From: Heloderma charlesbogerti
Lineage: Eukaryota; Chordata; Lepidosauria; Squamata; Helodermatidae
Assembly (NCBI GenBank): GCA_026122225.1
Contig: JANEZZ010000728.1
Location: forward strand, 1,922,001-1,986,000
DNA: 64,000 nucleotides
Direction of reading: 5' to 3'
The translations under genes and the position numbers were made by a program. Positions 22,727 through 34,366 of the stretch are shown here, in pieces. The notes beneath the pieces were generated by a model. That model saw nothing but the letters and a program-made list of their open reading frames with translations, was not told where the DNA came from and searched no databases. The stretch's first letter is position 1. Each line of letters starts with the position of its first letter.

Positions 22727-23887
22727 GAATACCGCTGTCTACATTTTATTCCCCCATGCTGTTTAACATCTACATGAAACCGCTGGGGGAGGTTATCCAG
22801 GGGTGTGGGCTGAGGTGCCATCAATATGTGGGTGACACCCAGCTCTACCTCTCTTTCTCATCAAAACCAGGTGAGGCAGTGGCTGTTCTGAATCAGTGCC
22901 TAGGCACGGTAATGGACTGGATGAGGGCCAATAAACTGAAACTCAATCCAGACAAGACGGAGGTATTATTAGTGGGTGGCTCATCTGCCCGGTTAGATGA
23001 TATTCAACCTGTTTTGGACGGGGTTGCACTCCCCCTAAAGGATCAGGTTCATAGTTTGGGGGTGCTCTTGGACCCAGAACTGTCACTTGAGGCACAGATG
23101 AACTCAGTGGTATGGAGCACTTTTTATCAGCTTAGGGTAACTATATACCCTTATCTGGACAGAGATAGCCTAGCTACAGTTATCCATGCTCTGATAACTT
23201 CTCGTCTGGATTACTGCAATGCATTATATGTGGGGCTGCCTTTGAAAACAGTCTGGAAACTTCAGTGGTCCAAAATAGGGCAGCGAGATTGTTAACAGGC
23301 ACTGGCCAATGAACTCATATTATGCCAGTACTTTTCCAGCTGCACTGGCTGCCAGTCCATTTCCGAGCCCGATTCAAAGTGCTGGTATTATCATTCAAAG
23401 CCCTAAACAGCTTGAGGACAGGTTATCTGAAAGATCACTTCCTCCCATATGTGCCTGCCTGGGCCTGAAGATCATCTTCAGCGGCCCTCCTCTGTGAGCC
23501 CCTGCCAAAGGAAGTGAGGTGGGTGGCTACTAGGAAGAGAGCCTTTTCCGCTGTGGCATCCCAGCTGTGGAATGAGCTCCCTAGTGACATTTGCCTGGCA
23601 CCTACATTGTATTCCTTCCGGTGCCAGGTGAAGACCTTTTTATTTTCCCAATTTATTTTATTTTTATTTTAGCTTTCTCGACTTTTATCTTTGCTGTTTT
23701 AAATCTGTATTTTAAATCTTTGCATTGCTGCTAGGTTTTACTCTGGTTTTATTCTGGTTGTAGTGTTATATTGTGGTTTTTATATTTTATATTGTTTTAT
23801 TGTGTGCTTTTTGGTTTTAATTTTTGTGAACTGCCCAGAGAGCTTTGGCTATTGGGCAGTATAGAAATGAAATAATAAATAAAATAC
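22727..23887 (+). mobile_element. L2 LINE 3' half nested in the CR1
   Basis: Plus-strand L2 fragment. A 192-codon frame (to 23,295) has reverse transcriptase blocks including FNIYMKPLGE, HQYVGDTQLYL (the catalytic box is changed from the usual two-Asp form) and NPDKTEVLLVG. Decayed C-terminal sequence follows, then the L2 3' UTR with TGGCTATTGGGCAGTATAG and an (AATAAAT) tail. A target duplication ATGTCTAYTG flanks it at 22717-22726 and 23888-23897 (9 of 10 identical), with CR1 sequence continuing outside. 5'-truncated and inactive. Confidence 0.85.
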
Positions 23888-23897
23888 ATGTCTATTG

Positions 23898-24587
23898 ACA
23901 CTCTCAAAGAACTGAAAAAGCTTAGTGAGATAGGACGTACCTTTGTGGAAGCTGTATTGATTCTTTTTCAACATGACTGGTCCTTCTATATGCTTACTAA
24001 TTTTATCTTTAATAATGTTTTAAACCAATTTACCCAGAACAGACATTAAGGTAACCGGCCTGTAATTTCATGGATCCCCCCTGGATCCCTTTTAAAAAAT
24101 TGGTGTTACATTGGTCACCTTCCAGTCCTCTATTACAGAGGCTGATTTTAGGAACATGTTGAATATTTTGATTAGAAAATCAGCAGTTTCATATTTGGAG
24201 TTCTTTGAGAACTCTAGGATGGATACCATCTGGGCCTGGTGATTTATTTGCTTTCAATTTATCAATAAGGTTGAGAACTTCATCTTTTGTCACCACTATT
24301 TGCTTCCATTCCTCAGACTCTCTTTCTGAAAACATCAGTTCAGGCACAAGTATCTGTCCTATATCTTCTGCAGTAAACACCAATGAGAAGAATTCATTCA
24401 GCTTGTCTGCAATCTCCTTGTCCTTCTTTGGTACTTCTTTAGCTCCACTGTCATCCAATGATCCAACTGCCTCCCTAGATGGTTTCCTGCTTCTGATATA
24501 TTTAAAGAAGTCATTGTTGTTGGCTTTGATATTGTTAGTGATATGCTCTTCAAAATGCTTTTTGGCATTATTGTCTGCTTGCATCAC
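23898..24587 (-). pseudogene. CR1 ORF2 reverse transcriptase, N-terminal part
   Basis: A 132-codon open stretch (24,587-24,189) links a Lys/Glu-rich connector (FFKYIRSRKPSREAVG) to the first reverse transcriptase block (KANKSPGPDGIHPRVLKEL). It continues with stops to the L2 insertion boundary at 23,897. The remainder of the polymerase resumes beyond the L2 and SINE, at 22,717 and below. Confidence 0.75.
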
Positions 24588-24689
24588 CTTTATGAAAGCT
24601 TGTGCTGCCTTTTGTTTTCCTCACTTCCATTTTCTGAAGGAAGCCCTCTTGTCTCTAATAGCTTTCTTTGAGACTTAACCGTGCCAGTG

Positions 24690-25560
24690 ACCTTTTGGAC
24701 TTGGTGTTACCTTTCCTAACCTATGGCATACATTTTAGTTGAACTTCTATTATTGTGGCTTTGAGTAACCTCCAAGCATTTTTAAGGGATTTAACCCTCT
24801 TGACTCTCCCTTTCAACTTCCTTTTTACCAGTTCCCTCATTTTCAAGAAGTATTTTCTTTTGAACTAAAATGTGACTATGTTGAACTTCCTGGGCAATTT
24901 TCCACTCAAATATATATTAAATCTGATAGCATTGTGGTCAGTTTCCAACTGGTTCAACAACATTTACATCTCACATTATGTCCTGTGCAACACTACGTAG
25001 GATTAAATCCAGGGTTACCTCCCCTCTGGTCGGTTCCATGACCAACTGTTCTAGGCCACAGTCATTTAGGGCATCAAGAAATTTAACCTCTTTGGCATGA
25101 CTGAAATATGCATTTATCCAGTCAATGCGGGAGTAACTGAAGTCACCCATTATAGCAACACTTCCTCATTTGGAGGCCTCCCTGATTTCATTTTCCATCT
25201 CAAGGTCCCCCTGAGCTATCTGGTCTGGGGGATGATAGCACATTCCTAGCACTAGTTTTGGAGCCCAGTATTGTCACCCACAGCATTTATGTAGAAGAGT
25301 CTACCCCTTTTAGGTGTTCTAGTCTTCTCAACACTATGTTGTCTTTGATGTACAGAGCAACACCTCCCCCAGTATGCCCTTCCCTGTCCTTCCTGTATAT
25401 ATCCAGCAATGACCATATCCCACTGGTTCTCTCCATTCCACCAGATTTCTGTAATTCCCACTACATCCAGGTTCTCCTTTAAAACCAAGCACCTTAACTC
25501 CCATTTTGGCTCAGAGGCTTCTAGCATTTCCATAGAAACATCTATACACGGTGTGTGTCC
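24690..25560 (-). pseudogene. CR1 ORF2 endonuclease remnant
   Basis: Minus-strand text includes VVGITEIWWN and DMVIAGY, recognisable as the N-terminal part of an AP-type endonuclease domain that nicks target DNA for target-primed reverse transcription. Frames shift several times, and no intact domain can be read. Confidence 0.65.
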
Positions 25561-25897
25561 CCCATCCGAAGGCCTCTGGTGTGCACTTCTTTAGCTATGG
25601 CACTTAGGCCTCTTTGATAGGTTATCTTTTACCATGTACTCATGGCCTATTTGTTCCCCTTCTACATTTGGGCAATCGAAAACATTTTCAACTTCATCCC
25701 CTTGGGATGATTTAACCCAAACCAGATGCTTCCAAGCTTCTGTCAGCTTTCCCCAAGGGTTTAGTTTAGTACTGCCACCTTTTTTATGTTTAACGCCAGC
25801 AGTCTGGTTCCATTTTGGTTCAAGTGGAGCCCATCCCTCTTGTACAGGCCCAGCACCTAACAAATCTGAACCTCTCCTCCCTGCATCACCGTCTCAT

Positions 25898-26560
25898 CTA
25901 TGCATTGAGACTCCTCAGCTTTGCCCATCTAGCTGGCCCTGTGCATGGAACAGGTAGCATTTCAGAGAAAGCCACCTTGGTGGTCCTGGATTTCAGCCTC
26001 TTACCTAGCAACCCAAATTTGGCTCCCAGGACCTCACGACTACATTTTCCCACATCGGGAACACCAACATGGCCCACAACAACTGATTCCTCCCTGGCAC
26101 TATCTATTATGCTACCTAGATGGCACGTGGTGTCTGCAACCTTCGCACCAGCCAGGCAATTCACCATGAGGGCTACACTCCCATAACAAAGCCAGCTGTC
26201 TATGTGTCTAATGATCAAATCTCCCACTACCACAAGCCCCTCTCCCCCTGGAGGCACACCCTTAGTGTGAGAGTATATTTGCTCATCTTCTGAGGAATGG
26301 GTCTCTTCATTTCTCTTCCTCAGAATAACACCTTCCTTCCCCAAGACTCACGTTCTCCATAACAGCAGAGGAGCTATCAATCATGGAGTGGAACACCACT
26401 GTTAGGTGCCCGAGGGTCTCATCCACCAACATCTCAGTCTCTCTTAGATTCTCCAGGTCAGCAACCTTTGCTTCAAGGGAATGCACTTGTTCCCTGACAG
26501 CCAGGAGCTCATTACATCGAACACATACTCACGACTTCTGTCCAGCAGGCAGATAGTCAT
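25898..26560 (-). pseudogene. CR1 ORF1 remnant (esterase-like)
   Basis: The minus strand contains VVVGDLIIRHID and, further on, VVVGHVGVPDVGK. These correspond to the first block and the third (GxND-like) block of the SGNH/GDSL esterase domain carried by ORF1 of many CR1 elements. Here the block-1 Ser and the block-3 Asn are both altered (GDL and GVPD), so catalysis is unlikely. Upstream on the minus strand (26,345-26,560) is a segment containing CVRCNELLAVREQVHSLEAK, a Cys-bearing stretch running into a coiled coil. In CR1 the ORF1 protein binds element RNA. This copy is broken. Confidence 0.7.
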
Positions 26561-26610
26561 ACATGTAGCACTCAGTGCAATATACTGGATAGCCCCCACA
26601 CCCCTACTGT

Positions 26611-27963
26611 CTTTCTGTCTTCATAACTATGTATTCTTGTTGTTGTTACTACTACTATTATTGGGTTTATTTACCTGGAAAACTAAGTTGTTCCTAGGAA
26701 AAGGTGAGGAATTTATTTATAGTTATTTATTTACAATTACTTACTATGCATATGGCATCAACTGCCCTGGCTTCCTCACCCTGTTGCTAAACTTGCACAT
26801 GTGCTTAATTTGCTTGTTTGCTGATGCTTCATCACTGGGGCTGAGATACTTCATCACTGGGGCTCCTTGTGCTCAGAGAAATGGCTCCCTTGCATGCGTG
26901 CCTCCTTATATGGATAGGCCCAACTGGTGGTGCAGCCAATCTGACTGGAGGGCCACATTTGAATAAGCAAGGGCAGCTGTGTGTGAACTCCTATTTAAGA
27001 AGCAGGACTATAGAGAATAGGGAATGGGAAACTTATTTAGGGAAGACCCTCTATTCAATGGGTGGCTGGAGGGGACAGCACACAAAGGGTAGGTGATTTG
27101 AGAAGGATGTGGCTTGCAAGAATTGAGTCTTTTTTCTCTGTGTGTGTTTTTTTAAACTAAATTATAAGCTGAACTCTTAAACTTGCTTTATTTAATGAAC
27201 TGCTCTTTAAGGCCTAAAACCTGAGCCTAAATTGAGCCCAAACTGAAACTAGCCTGCACTTTTTTCTGTGTGTAAGCAGACTTTTCCATCAGTTAGTCCT
27301 GGACAGTGGCCCTTGTCAATATAGAGCTAAAAGTTGCTTTTATTTCCCCTTTCTAGGCTTGGGATTAGTTAAAATATGTAGCTGAGGTTCTTTTCAACCA
27401 CTCAGGAACCTTTCTTAGTGCAAAGCTGCAAGACCTGTAAGTTCCCCCACTGATGTTTAGCTCCCTACTGTAAGTTTGTAGACAGATCACTCTTTCCAGA
27501 AGTCTGAAGTGATACCTCATAGAGGGCTTCTGAAACTACGCCAAGGGTTCTATGAATTTAGGCTGAGGCCTTCATGCCACCCTAGTGTCCCAGGTTGTGG
27601 AACCCTGGTGTGTGTCTGATTTTTACATCAAAAGAGATGCCCAGGCAAGGGGTGCTGAACCCTACACTGTCTAATGCTTTCTCCCCTCCCCCAAAATACA
27701 TTCCATCACCCCAGATATTTTTCTCACAGCCAGGCTGTTTTACTTGAAATCCCTTAGTGTGAGGTGAAGCAAGGAAGTCGGGGGGGAGAGTTCAGCTTGA
27801 CTTCCCATGTGGCCTTTTTGATGTAAAAAACATATCATCACCCTCTGTTTATAATAAGTATTATTGTTTCTTTAAACTACTTATATACTGCTTGATTTCA
27901 TAAGATCTCTAAGTGGTTTATATTTTTAAAAAAACTGCATAAAAACAATAATAAACACATTAT
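26611..27963. other. Possible CR1 5' UTR, then unassigned sequence
   Basis: The first few hundred bases may be the 5' untranslated region of the CR1, since the element is nearly complete to this side, but no boundary or duplication can be seen. The rest, to 27,963, shows no gene. A LINE-tail-like piece with 'ctaagtggtttata' is near 27,880-27,955. Confidence 0.35.
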
Positions 27964-28094
27964 GGGCACAATCCTATGCAGGCTTAGACAGAAAAAAAAA
28001 ACCCTACAACTCTCAGCATGCCTCAGCCAGCCATACTGGCTGATGGGAATTGTAGGTCTTTTTATCTGTCTAAGCTTGCATAGGATTGCACCTT
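27964..28094. repeat. Hairpin MITE with TGCAATCCTATG ends
   Basis: A near-perfect palindrome of about 130 bp. The left arm starts GGGCACAATCCTATGCAGGC and the right arm ends in the complement, GCTTGCATAGGATTGCACC. The arms continue inwards through TTAGACAGAAAAA/TTTTTATCTGTCTAA and 'ctgatgggaattgtaggt'. Its outermost 12-13 bases are shared with two otherwise different repeat types in the window. Confidence 0.75.
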
Positions 28095-28400
28095 CAAAAT
28101 GTTACAAAAGAGTAAACTGTTACAAAAACTGTAAAACAGAGCAGTGCAATTATAAGTCAGGGAAAGGACTGGTAAACAGGTGCATCTTCAAGAAGCATCT
28201 GAACTTCACCACAGCTTCCACCTCTCGGACCACATGTGGGGGTGTGTTCCAGAGGGTGCATGCCACTACCAAGAAGACCCGCTTATGTGCCATTACCTGT
28301 TGATGCACTGTTGGTCATGGGATGACCAATAAGGCCTCCTCGGAGGATCTCAAGGGTCAATTTGGTATATATAGGGGAAAACTGCTGGCTAGGTATCTAG
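28095..28400 (+). repeat. Old LINE-like or other interspersed repeat
   Basis: Blocks such as 'acctctcggaccacatgtgg', 'gtgttccagagggtgc' and 'ctcctcggaggatctcaag' read as a decayed interspersed repeat. I cannot name the family with confidence. Confidence 0.35.
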
Positions 28401-29166
28401 CTCCCAAATAAATAAAATGAATAAACAAACATGGCTGCTGCCATCACACTGAGTGTGATTGAGAAAGCAGATACAAATGTAGAAAATACAGTGGGAAATA
28501 ATTTACAACTTCAGACTATAGGTGTGGGAATGGCATGCTTGAATTTTATTATTTGTTTATTTATTTAAAATTACTTCTAGGCCTCTTTTAAGGATAAAAC
28601 CCTCTCAGCCTAATATCATAAAACCCTTGGCCAAATGATGACAAATCTAACTCATCTTGCCTTTTTGCCCAGTGGTTGACTTTATTAAAGTTGTAGGACT
28701 CATATAGTGGACCCCATGATGGCTTTTGACATGGCAGGCCCCAATCAAATCCCTCTCAGCTCTAAAACTTGCTGGGTGGCTGTAAGCTTTTCTCTCATCT
28801 CAGCATATCTCACAGAAGCAAAATTAATAAGGGTATATTGTAACCCATACATAATGCTTAGAATATACAGTGGGAAAACATACTGAAATAAATACTATCA
28901 TTTAAATTTATTATTAATATCCTTTACCTTCCTAAGTCCTGTAGTACTTTGATACTGATATTTTCCCCAATACTCATGTTTCATCATGAATTTAATATGT
29001 TGCAAAAGTTATTTTCTAGTTAATCTGTATACGCTAAACAGTTTGGAACTGTTAACATCTTTTTCCAGTTGCACCTTCAGAACTAGCTTAAGGTTCTGGA
29101 TAATTTTCTGTTGGGACGATTAAGAATTTTGGGGAGTTACAAAAGTTATAATTTGAGCTGTAGCAA
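28401..29166. other. Unassigned intron sequence
   Basis: AT-rich, no gene or clear repeat. Confidence 0.35.
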
Positions 29167-29243
29167 CACAATCCTAAACATGACTACTAAGAAGTAAGTC
29201 CCAGGCTTACTCCTTTGGTAAGTGGAGATAGGACTGTAGCCTC
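29167..29243 (-). repeat. Short palindromic 'aggattgcac' repeat
   Basis: Starts CACAATCCTAAACATGACTA and carries the AGAAGTAAGTCCCAGGCTTA core. Divergent at the right end. Confidence 0.55.
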
Positions 29244-30181
29244 AGTTTCTTTCCTCTGCTAAATTTCCTGTTCACTTGTGTCTTCTTTGTTTTATTTAAT
29301 TTCTCTTTTAAGAGCAAGAGAAAAAGGCACACCTTCTTTCCTTTCTTTCAGCGGGGTCTGGAGGAGATACAGCAGCTGAGACTTTACATCAAAGGTCAGC
29401 ACAGAGCACAGCTAACAAAGTGTCAATAAAATACATTCTGACAGCAGTAGTCTCTGTCTGCCAATGCTAAATTAAGAGCTGTCCAACAAATTGGAAACCT
29501 TCACAAAACCAAATCAGGAACGTCCTCACTTGCACCATGGCTTATTTCTGAAAAGAAATCTAGAGATCTAAGGCAGCAGACTGCCTTGCTATCAATTAAG
29601 ACGCATTTATCTGACTGTTTCATAACACAGTAATATAAGAAGATATAGGACTACAAAATAATTAAAAGGAATTTGATGTAGCATGAATCATGTCATTCAG
29701 TACTCAACTTGCATGGAATCTTTCACGGCCTATATTTTTTGCCATTTTTATTTACATAGAATTCTTGGTGTCTATTTGCTGTGAACCGAATGCTAAGGGC
29801 CGTGGGATGTTGCATTATGCATCTGTAAGCAAGCAGATGCAGCCATATACAAGCATACTTGCAAAAAGGTCACTACTAAAAGTACTACCTTCTTTTAGTC
29901 TTTTTCTACAGTTCTTGATATGTTATCTATTGATTTATGTAAAAGACTGAATTATTTATTATGGAAGGTTTTATATTATGTAAACTTCAAGATTAAATCA
30001 AAATTAGTTTTTAAAGCTGCATCAGGCTGTAATCTGAGACAAAAGCAAATAATGCAAAGCCCTGGAACTATTGGCTTCCTGTGCCTGCCATTCTGGAAAC
30101 ATCCTGTGATTGGCTGTCCTCAAAGCCTTCTAGACTATATGCAATGGTCAGCTAGTAGAATAATAAAGGAAGAAACAATGA
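29244..30181. other. Unassigned intron sequence
   Basis: Nothing beyond short chance frames. Confidence 0.35.
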
Positions 30182-30302
30182 ATCAGCCTTCCCCAACCTG
30201 GTACCCTACAGATGTTTGGGGCTACACCTCCCAGCATTCCTGACCATGCTGGCAGAGGCTGATGGGAGTTGAAGTCCAGAACATCTGGAGGGTACATGAC
30301 AG
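30182..30302. repeat. Palindromic 'ccttccccaacct' element
   Basis: Begins CAGCCTTCCCCAACCTGGTA and passes a central 'catgctggcagaggctgatg' to 'aacatctggagggtaca'. The right terminal block is missing. Confidence 0.7.
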
Positions 30303-31208
30303 TCTTTTTGGTCTGTGGTTCCATATGTGACCCACATGCATTTCAGCATTATATTTGTAAATACTAATGGAGAGATAGGAGAGAGGAAACCCAAAACAGT
30401 TAAGTGGCTATCACTCTTACTATGAGTGTTGCAGAACTGCAAAGATACACAGGAATGCATGGAGATGTTCTTGCATGTCACGTGTGTAAGGAATCTGGAA
30501 TACCGGACTGTGCTGTTCTTCAGGCTGTTTCTAGGTGAGAAAAACATTTCTTTCCAGCAGGTTCCAATGTCCTAGAAAGTTGTGGGCTGTGGGGGAGCGA
30601 TTTGCTTCCATGTTTACATGCAAGAAAATCTAAGATTATCAGATGGCCCTTATTTTGCCTCTTATTTCCACACTTCCAATATAAATGGACACCCCTTTTG
30701 TCAGACACCACAGCTCCAAATGTGCAAAATAGCTTAACTTTGACCTTGTAAACGAAACTAGAGATGACTATATTAATCCTCAGAATAAAACTTCCTTATG
30801 TTCTAGCAAACATTTCTGTTCTAATATCACAGTTTTCTATATGATATTAAAACATCATATAGTAAAGCTGGGCATTAACATTCTGAATGCTACGAGTTCC
30901 TTTAAAATCTCAGTGATAGCAAGAAGATAATATGCAGCAGCTATCTCTCAACAGAAGCAAATAATTAAAGGGTTAACCATATCTATGCACCTGTGTGGCC
31001 ACTTCTGTTTTTATAGCATTATTAAAAAGCTTAACTGTTTTAGAAGTTACAGACTTTAAATATTTAATTAAAATAGCTTAAACTGTATACATTTGAGCTA
31101 TAGATTGAATTTTGACTATATAATTTCTTTGTGCCTTGTAAAAGATATTTATTTTCTAGCTATACAGCATATTAAAAAGGACTTGCATATGGAATATGTT
31201 TTGGCACT
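30303..31208. other. Unassigned intron sequence
   Basis: AT-rich, no gene or clear repeat. Confidence 0.35.
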
Positions 31209-32453
31209 GCCTGGTTCACCCGGAACGACAACACCCTAGGGTTTAATTAACCCATGGGTTGTTGCCTTATCCAGACCCATGATTTGGCTGCAGACGATCA
31301 ACCAAACTGCGGGTTGTTTTTTCAGTTTCTGGGTTGTTTGGTGCCTGGCTCTTCACCCACTCCCTCCCAGTATCCCAAATGCCTTTGCAGCACTCTGATA
31401 CTGGCACAGACAGCAACTGTTTTTTTCCACTCTTGCCTGCTGCCTCTGTAGCTTGGTGAAACAACCCATGAACAATCCACAGTTCTGGGGTCCCACTTAA
31501 CAACAGTACATGGTTTAAGCAACCCAGAGTTTGTGACCAACCAGGTCTGTGACTGTGTTCACATATTACACTAACCCATGGTTTATTTAAACCATAGTTT
31601 GCCCTTCCCAGGGTTTGTCTGACAGATGATCGATGAAACCACGGTTTGTTCTCTCGGTCTCTGGGTGTCTCGTCCCCCCCCCGCACCTCCTTTGCTTACT
31701 CCCTCCCAGTATTGACTTTGCAGTGCTGTCGGGACTTCACCGCATCAGTTGCCTGCTTACCATTGGTCTGTTCTATACATGGGAGATTTACTGGCTGTTC
31801 CTGGCATGCTCATAGCTTGCTGAAGAAAAGCTCCCTTCCCCCATTCCCAGCCAAAGAACTGGAAACCTTCCTTTCAGAGAACATTAATCCTTTCTTGACT
31901 TCTGGAGATAGGGTAGTTGGTGTGAGCACTTTGCAGAAGGGAGAAATGTGTTTTGGGGGTAAGCTCTGGAGGCCTAAAGTTCTTGATCTCCAAGGTGTGG
32001 GGTGGACATAGCTTGGTGCATGCAGTTTGGCAATGAAGAACTATGCTCAATAATTAGTTCTCGGAAACTTCCCCTGCACTGTCAGAAGCAGCACTGAGCT
32101 TCAGGTGGGGATGGGGAGCAGATCTGCCAGGTTGCCATTGCCAGGCAGACTTTGCCATTAGTGTTAGTTTAGGCAAAGGGCAAGTGAGACCCTTCGGCTG
32201 GATTTTTTATTGCTCTTGCCCGCCACCTCTGTAGCCTGGTGAAACAGCCCAAGAACAACCCATGCTTACAAGTTTGCATGTAAGGGCAACCCATGTTTTA
32301 AACAACCCAGAGTTCACACCCAACAGCAAACTAGCCTCTCTTTATGGGTTGTTGGTTAACCAACCATGGTTCACATGGCTGCGTTCACACATCATGATAA
32401 TCCAGAAGTCAACAACCCATACCATGGGTTAGCATTATGTGCGAACCAGGTCT
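31209..32453. repeat. Nested or tandem inverted-repeat elements, CCTGGTTCAC ends
   Basis: A left end GCCTGGTTCACCCGG (about 31,209), an internal boundary near 31,540 (AACCAGGTCTGTGACTGTG) and a right end ATGTGCGAACCAGGTCTG (about 32,453) indicate at least two related elements side by side or nested. The interior repeats gggttgtt/aacaaccc, 'cccagtatcccaaa' and 'gctgcctctgtagc' blocks, also present in the single copy at 34,367-34,902. No transposase frame is visible. Confidence 0.6.
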
Positions 32454-32477
32454 GAGTATTTGGGAGAGTTGCTCAAA

Positions 32478-32522
32478 CTGCAAAAGAAAAGAAAGGAAAA
32501 GAAAAGAAAAGAAAAAAGAAAG
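32478..32522. repeat. (AAAAG)n microsatellite
   Basis: An imperfect run of AAAAG/AAAGG units on the plus strand. Confidence 0.8.
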
Positions 32523-33921
32523 CAGTAGATATATCACTGAAATAAACTACGGGGAGTATGTATTTGCCCTTTCGGAAGAAACACACAAATAGTTATGTAT
32601 TACACAAAAACACAGAAGAAAAAGGAAGATGTCTGTAAGAAACAAAGTCTCATGGAAACATCTATGATGGAAGTAAATAATTAATACCATCAAGAGCATA
32701 TTAGACATTGCTTTTCCTGCTTTACCATTATAAAGAACATTAAAATATATTTCCTCTTACAGGCAAATATGATACACATTACTATGTGAAAGAATGTTTC
32801 ACTTGTATTTGGTTGAAAAACATATTTTTAATATTAGATAAAGCAGCTTCCTTCAGCCAGGATAACTGAGCCATGGGAGTTAGTGAAAGCTTCCAAAGCC
32901 AATATTTTGCAGTTTATGGCAATTTTAGTCTCTCCCTTACAGTGAGTTGATATTTACAACTGCTTTTAAATAATCCTCCTTTAAAATCCTAATTCTGTGC
33001 ACATTTATTCAGAAATAAGCCCCACTCTGTCCAATAGGACTTGCTGTTAGGATAGTGTGCAAAGGACTTCAGCCTAAGTCTAATATAAGTGAGAAATTCT
33101 AGTTACATTTTCAACTCATTTGACCTGTATTTTCATTTTAACTTTTAATCACTTATGTTGTTCCCCTTTTACCATATTCAAATATTGAGCAAGATATTTG
33201 ATATGGTCCTAGCTGGAATGTAACACCTAGATTCCTGCCTATGCATGTAGAGCATCACTTGTTAATAAGTGCTCCAACATTACTTTGCTCATGCTGGTAG
33301 CTTTGCATTTCCCACATGTATATCTGGAGTCTTCTTCCTGAAACCCAAATTCAAATCTTCACTCAGCTATAAAGCTCACTTAGTGGCCTTTGTAGCTAAA
33401 ATACCACTGCGAGCTTCATCGAAGGTTGGGAAATAAACGTGAAAAATAAATTTAAAATTAGTATTAGCCAAAGAAATATGCTTCCATATCTTCATATTTC
33501 TGTGTGGATTCAAGCCTGGCATGCACATGCAACTGAATGAGGCGGTAAGAGTTCTGAGATGATAGGATGGAGTACACCACCACAATCTGGAGGTGGGGAA
33601 TAGCATTTTGAATGCTTCCCATGTAAAAAAAATAAATAACCCTACATACAGTGAACTAGTATATCAAGGGCAATTTTTAGTATAGCATTCTCCCTGGAGT
33701 GCTTTTAGCTCAGAGGGAAGTATAGGGAGGGATGCATCAGGGAACATAAAAACTGTACTACTTCTCTGCAATCTGAAGTGATACCATCCAGAATTCTACC
33801 CCCTCAGTCTGTTGCATATGTAAACCAAGCCTAACATCAGTCAGATACAGTTCCAACCTATCTACACATCACATAGAATAAGGTGGCAGACTGAGGTGGT
33901 GGAATTATGGAATATATTATG
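32523..33921. other. Intron sequence with one short repeat
   Basis: A divergent 'aggattgcac' family copy lies at about 32,985-33,072 (CAGAAATAAGCCCCACT...). Otherwise no gene or repeat is recognised. Confidence 0.4.
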
Positions 33922-34058
33922 GTGGGGAATCTGTGGCATTCCTCCAGATGTTGTTGGACTACAACTCCCATAATCTCTGACCAGCCATCATGCAGGCTGG
34001 GGCTGATGGGTGTTGGAGTTCAACAGCATCTGGAGGGCTACAGGTTCCCCACCGTCAT
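33922..34058. repeat. Palindromic element, variant of the 'ccttccccaacct' family
   Basis: Inverted arms GTGGGGAATCTGTGGCATTC and its decayed complement 'ctacaggttccccac', with 'cctccagatgttgttggact' mirrored by 'agttcaacagcatctggagg'. About 135 bp. Confidence 0.7.
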
Positions 34059-34366
34059 AGTAAACCAACATAGAAAGAGATAGTCCTTTTCCTGATATGC
34101 TGGTTTACTATAAGCAGGGAGCTTTTCTCATAAGAAGAGCATTTTTAAAAAGTACGAGTTCCACATAATGGGCAGAACAGCTCGCAGGAAATGTAGATAA
34201 CATCTACTTGCTTCTGGTCCTGTAAGTTCAGCTCTTTAGCATTACGACAAAAAGAGGGGAAGGAAACAATATCTTTTAAAAAGGATGAGCATGTTGCATC
34301 AGTCTCTTATTTCAGATCACCTACCTGAAAAGATGAGCCTTATTTTGAAAGCTTGATTTGCCATAT
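34059..34366. other. Unassigned intron sequence
   Basis: No feature seen. Confidence 0.35.

Larger units (their letters stand above)
21341..26610 (-). mobile_element. Long CR1 LINE with two nested insertions
   Basis: Minus-strand CR1, read from about 26,610 down to about 21,341, interrupted by a SINE (22,376-22,606) and an L2 (22,727-23,887). In order on the minus strand: ORF1 remains with a Cys-rich/coiled-coil start and a GDSL-type esterase region (25.9-26.55 kb), endonuclease remains (about 24.7-25.55 kb), then the reverse transcriptase from SPGPDGIHPRVLKEL (near 24,200) through to its C-terminal LIGGRFRTGKRKYF region (near 21,600). Many stops and frameshifts make it inactive. The canonical CR1 3' tail is missing at the left end. 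At about 3.9 kb net length it is unusually complete, since most CR1 copies are short 3' pieces. Confidence 0.85.

Noticed and set aside
24205..24678. 157-codon plus-strand frame
   Set aside because: Shadow of the CR1 reverse transcriptase, read on the minus strand.
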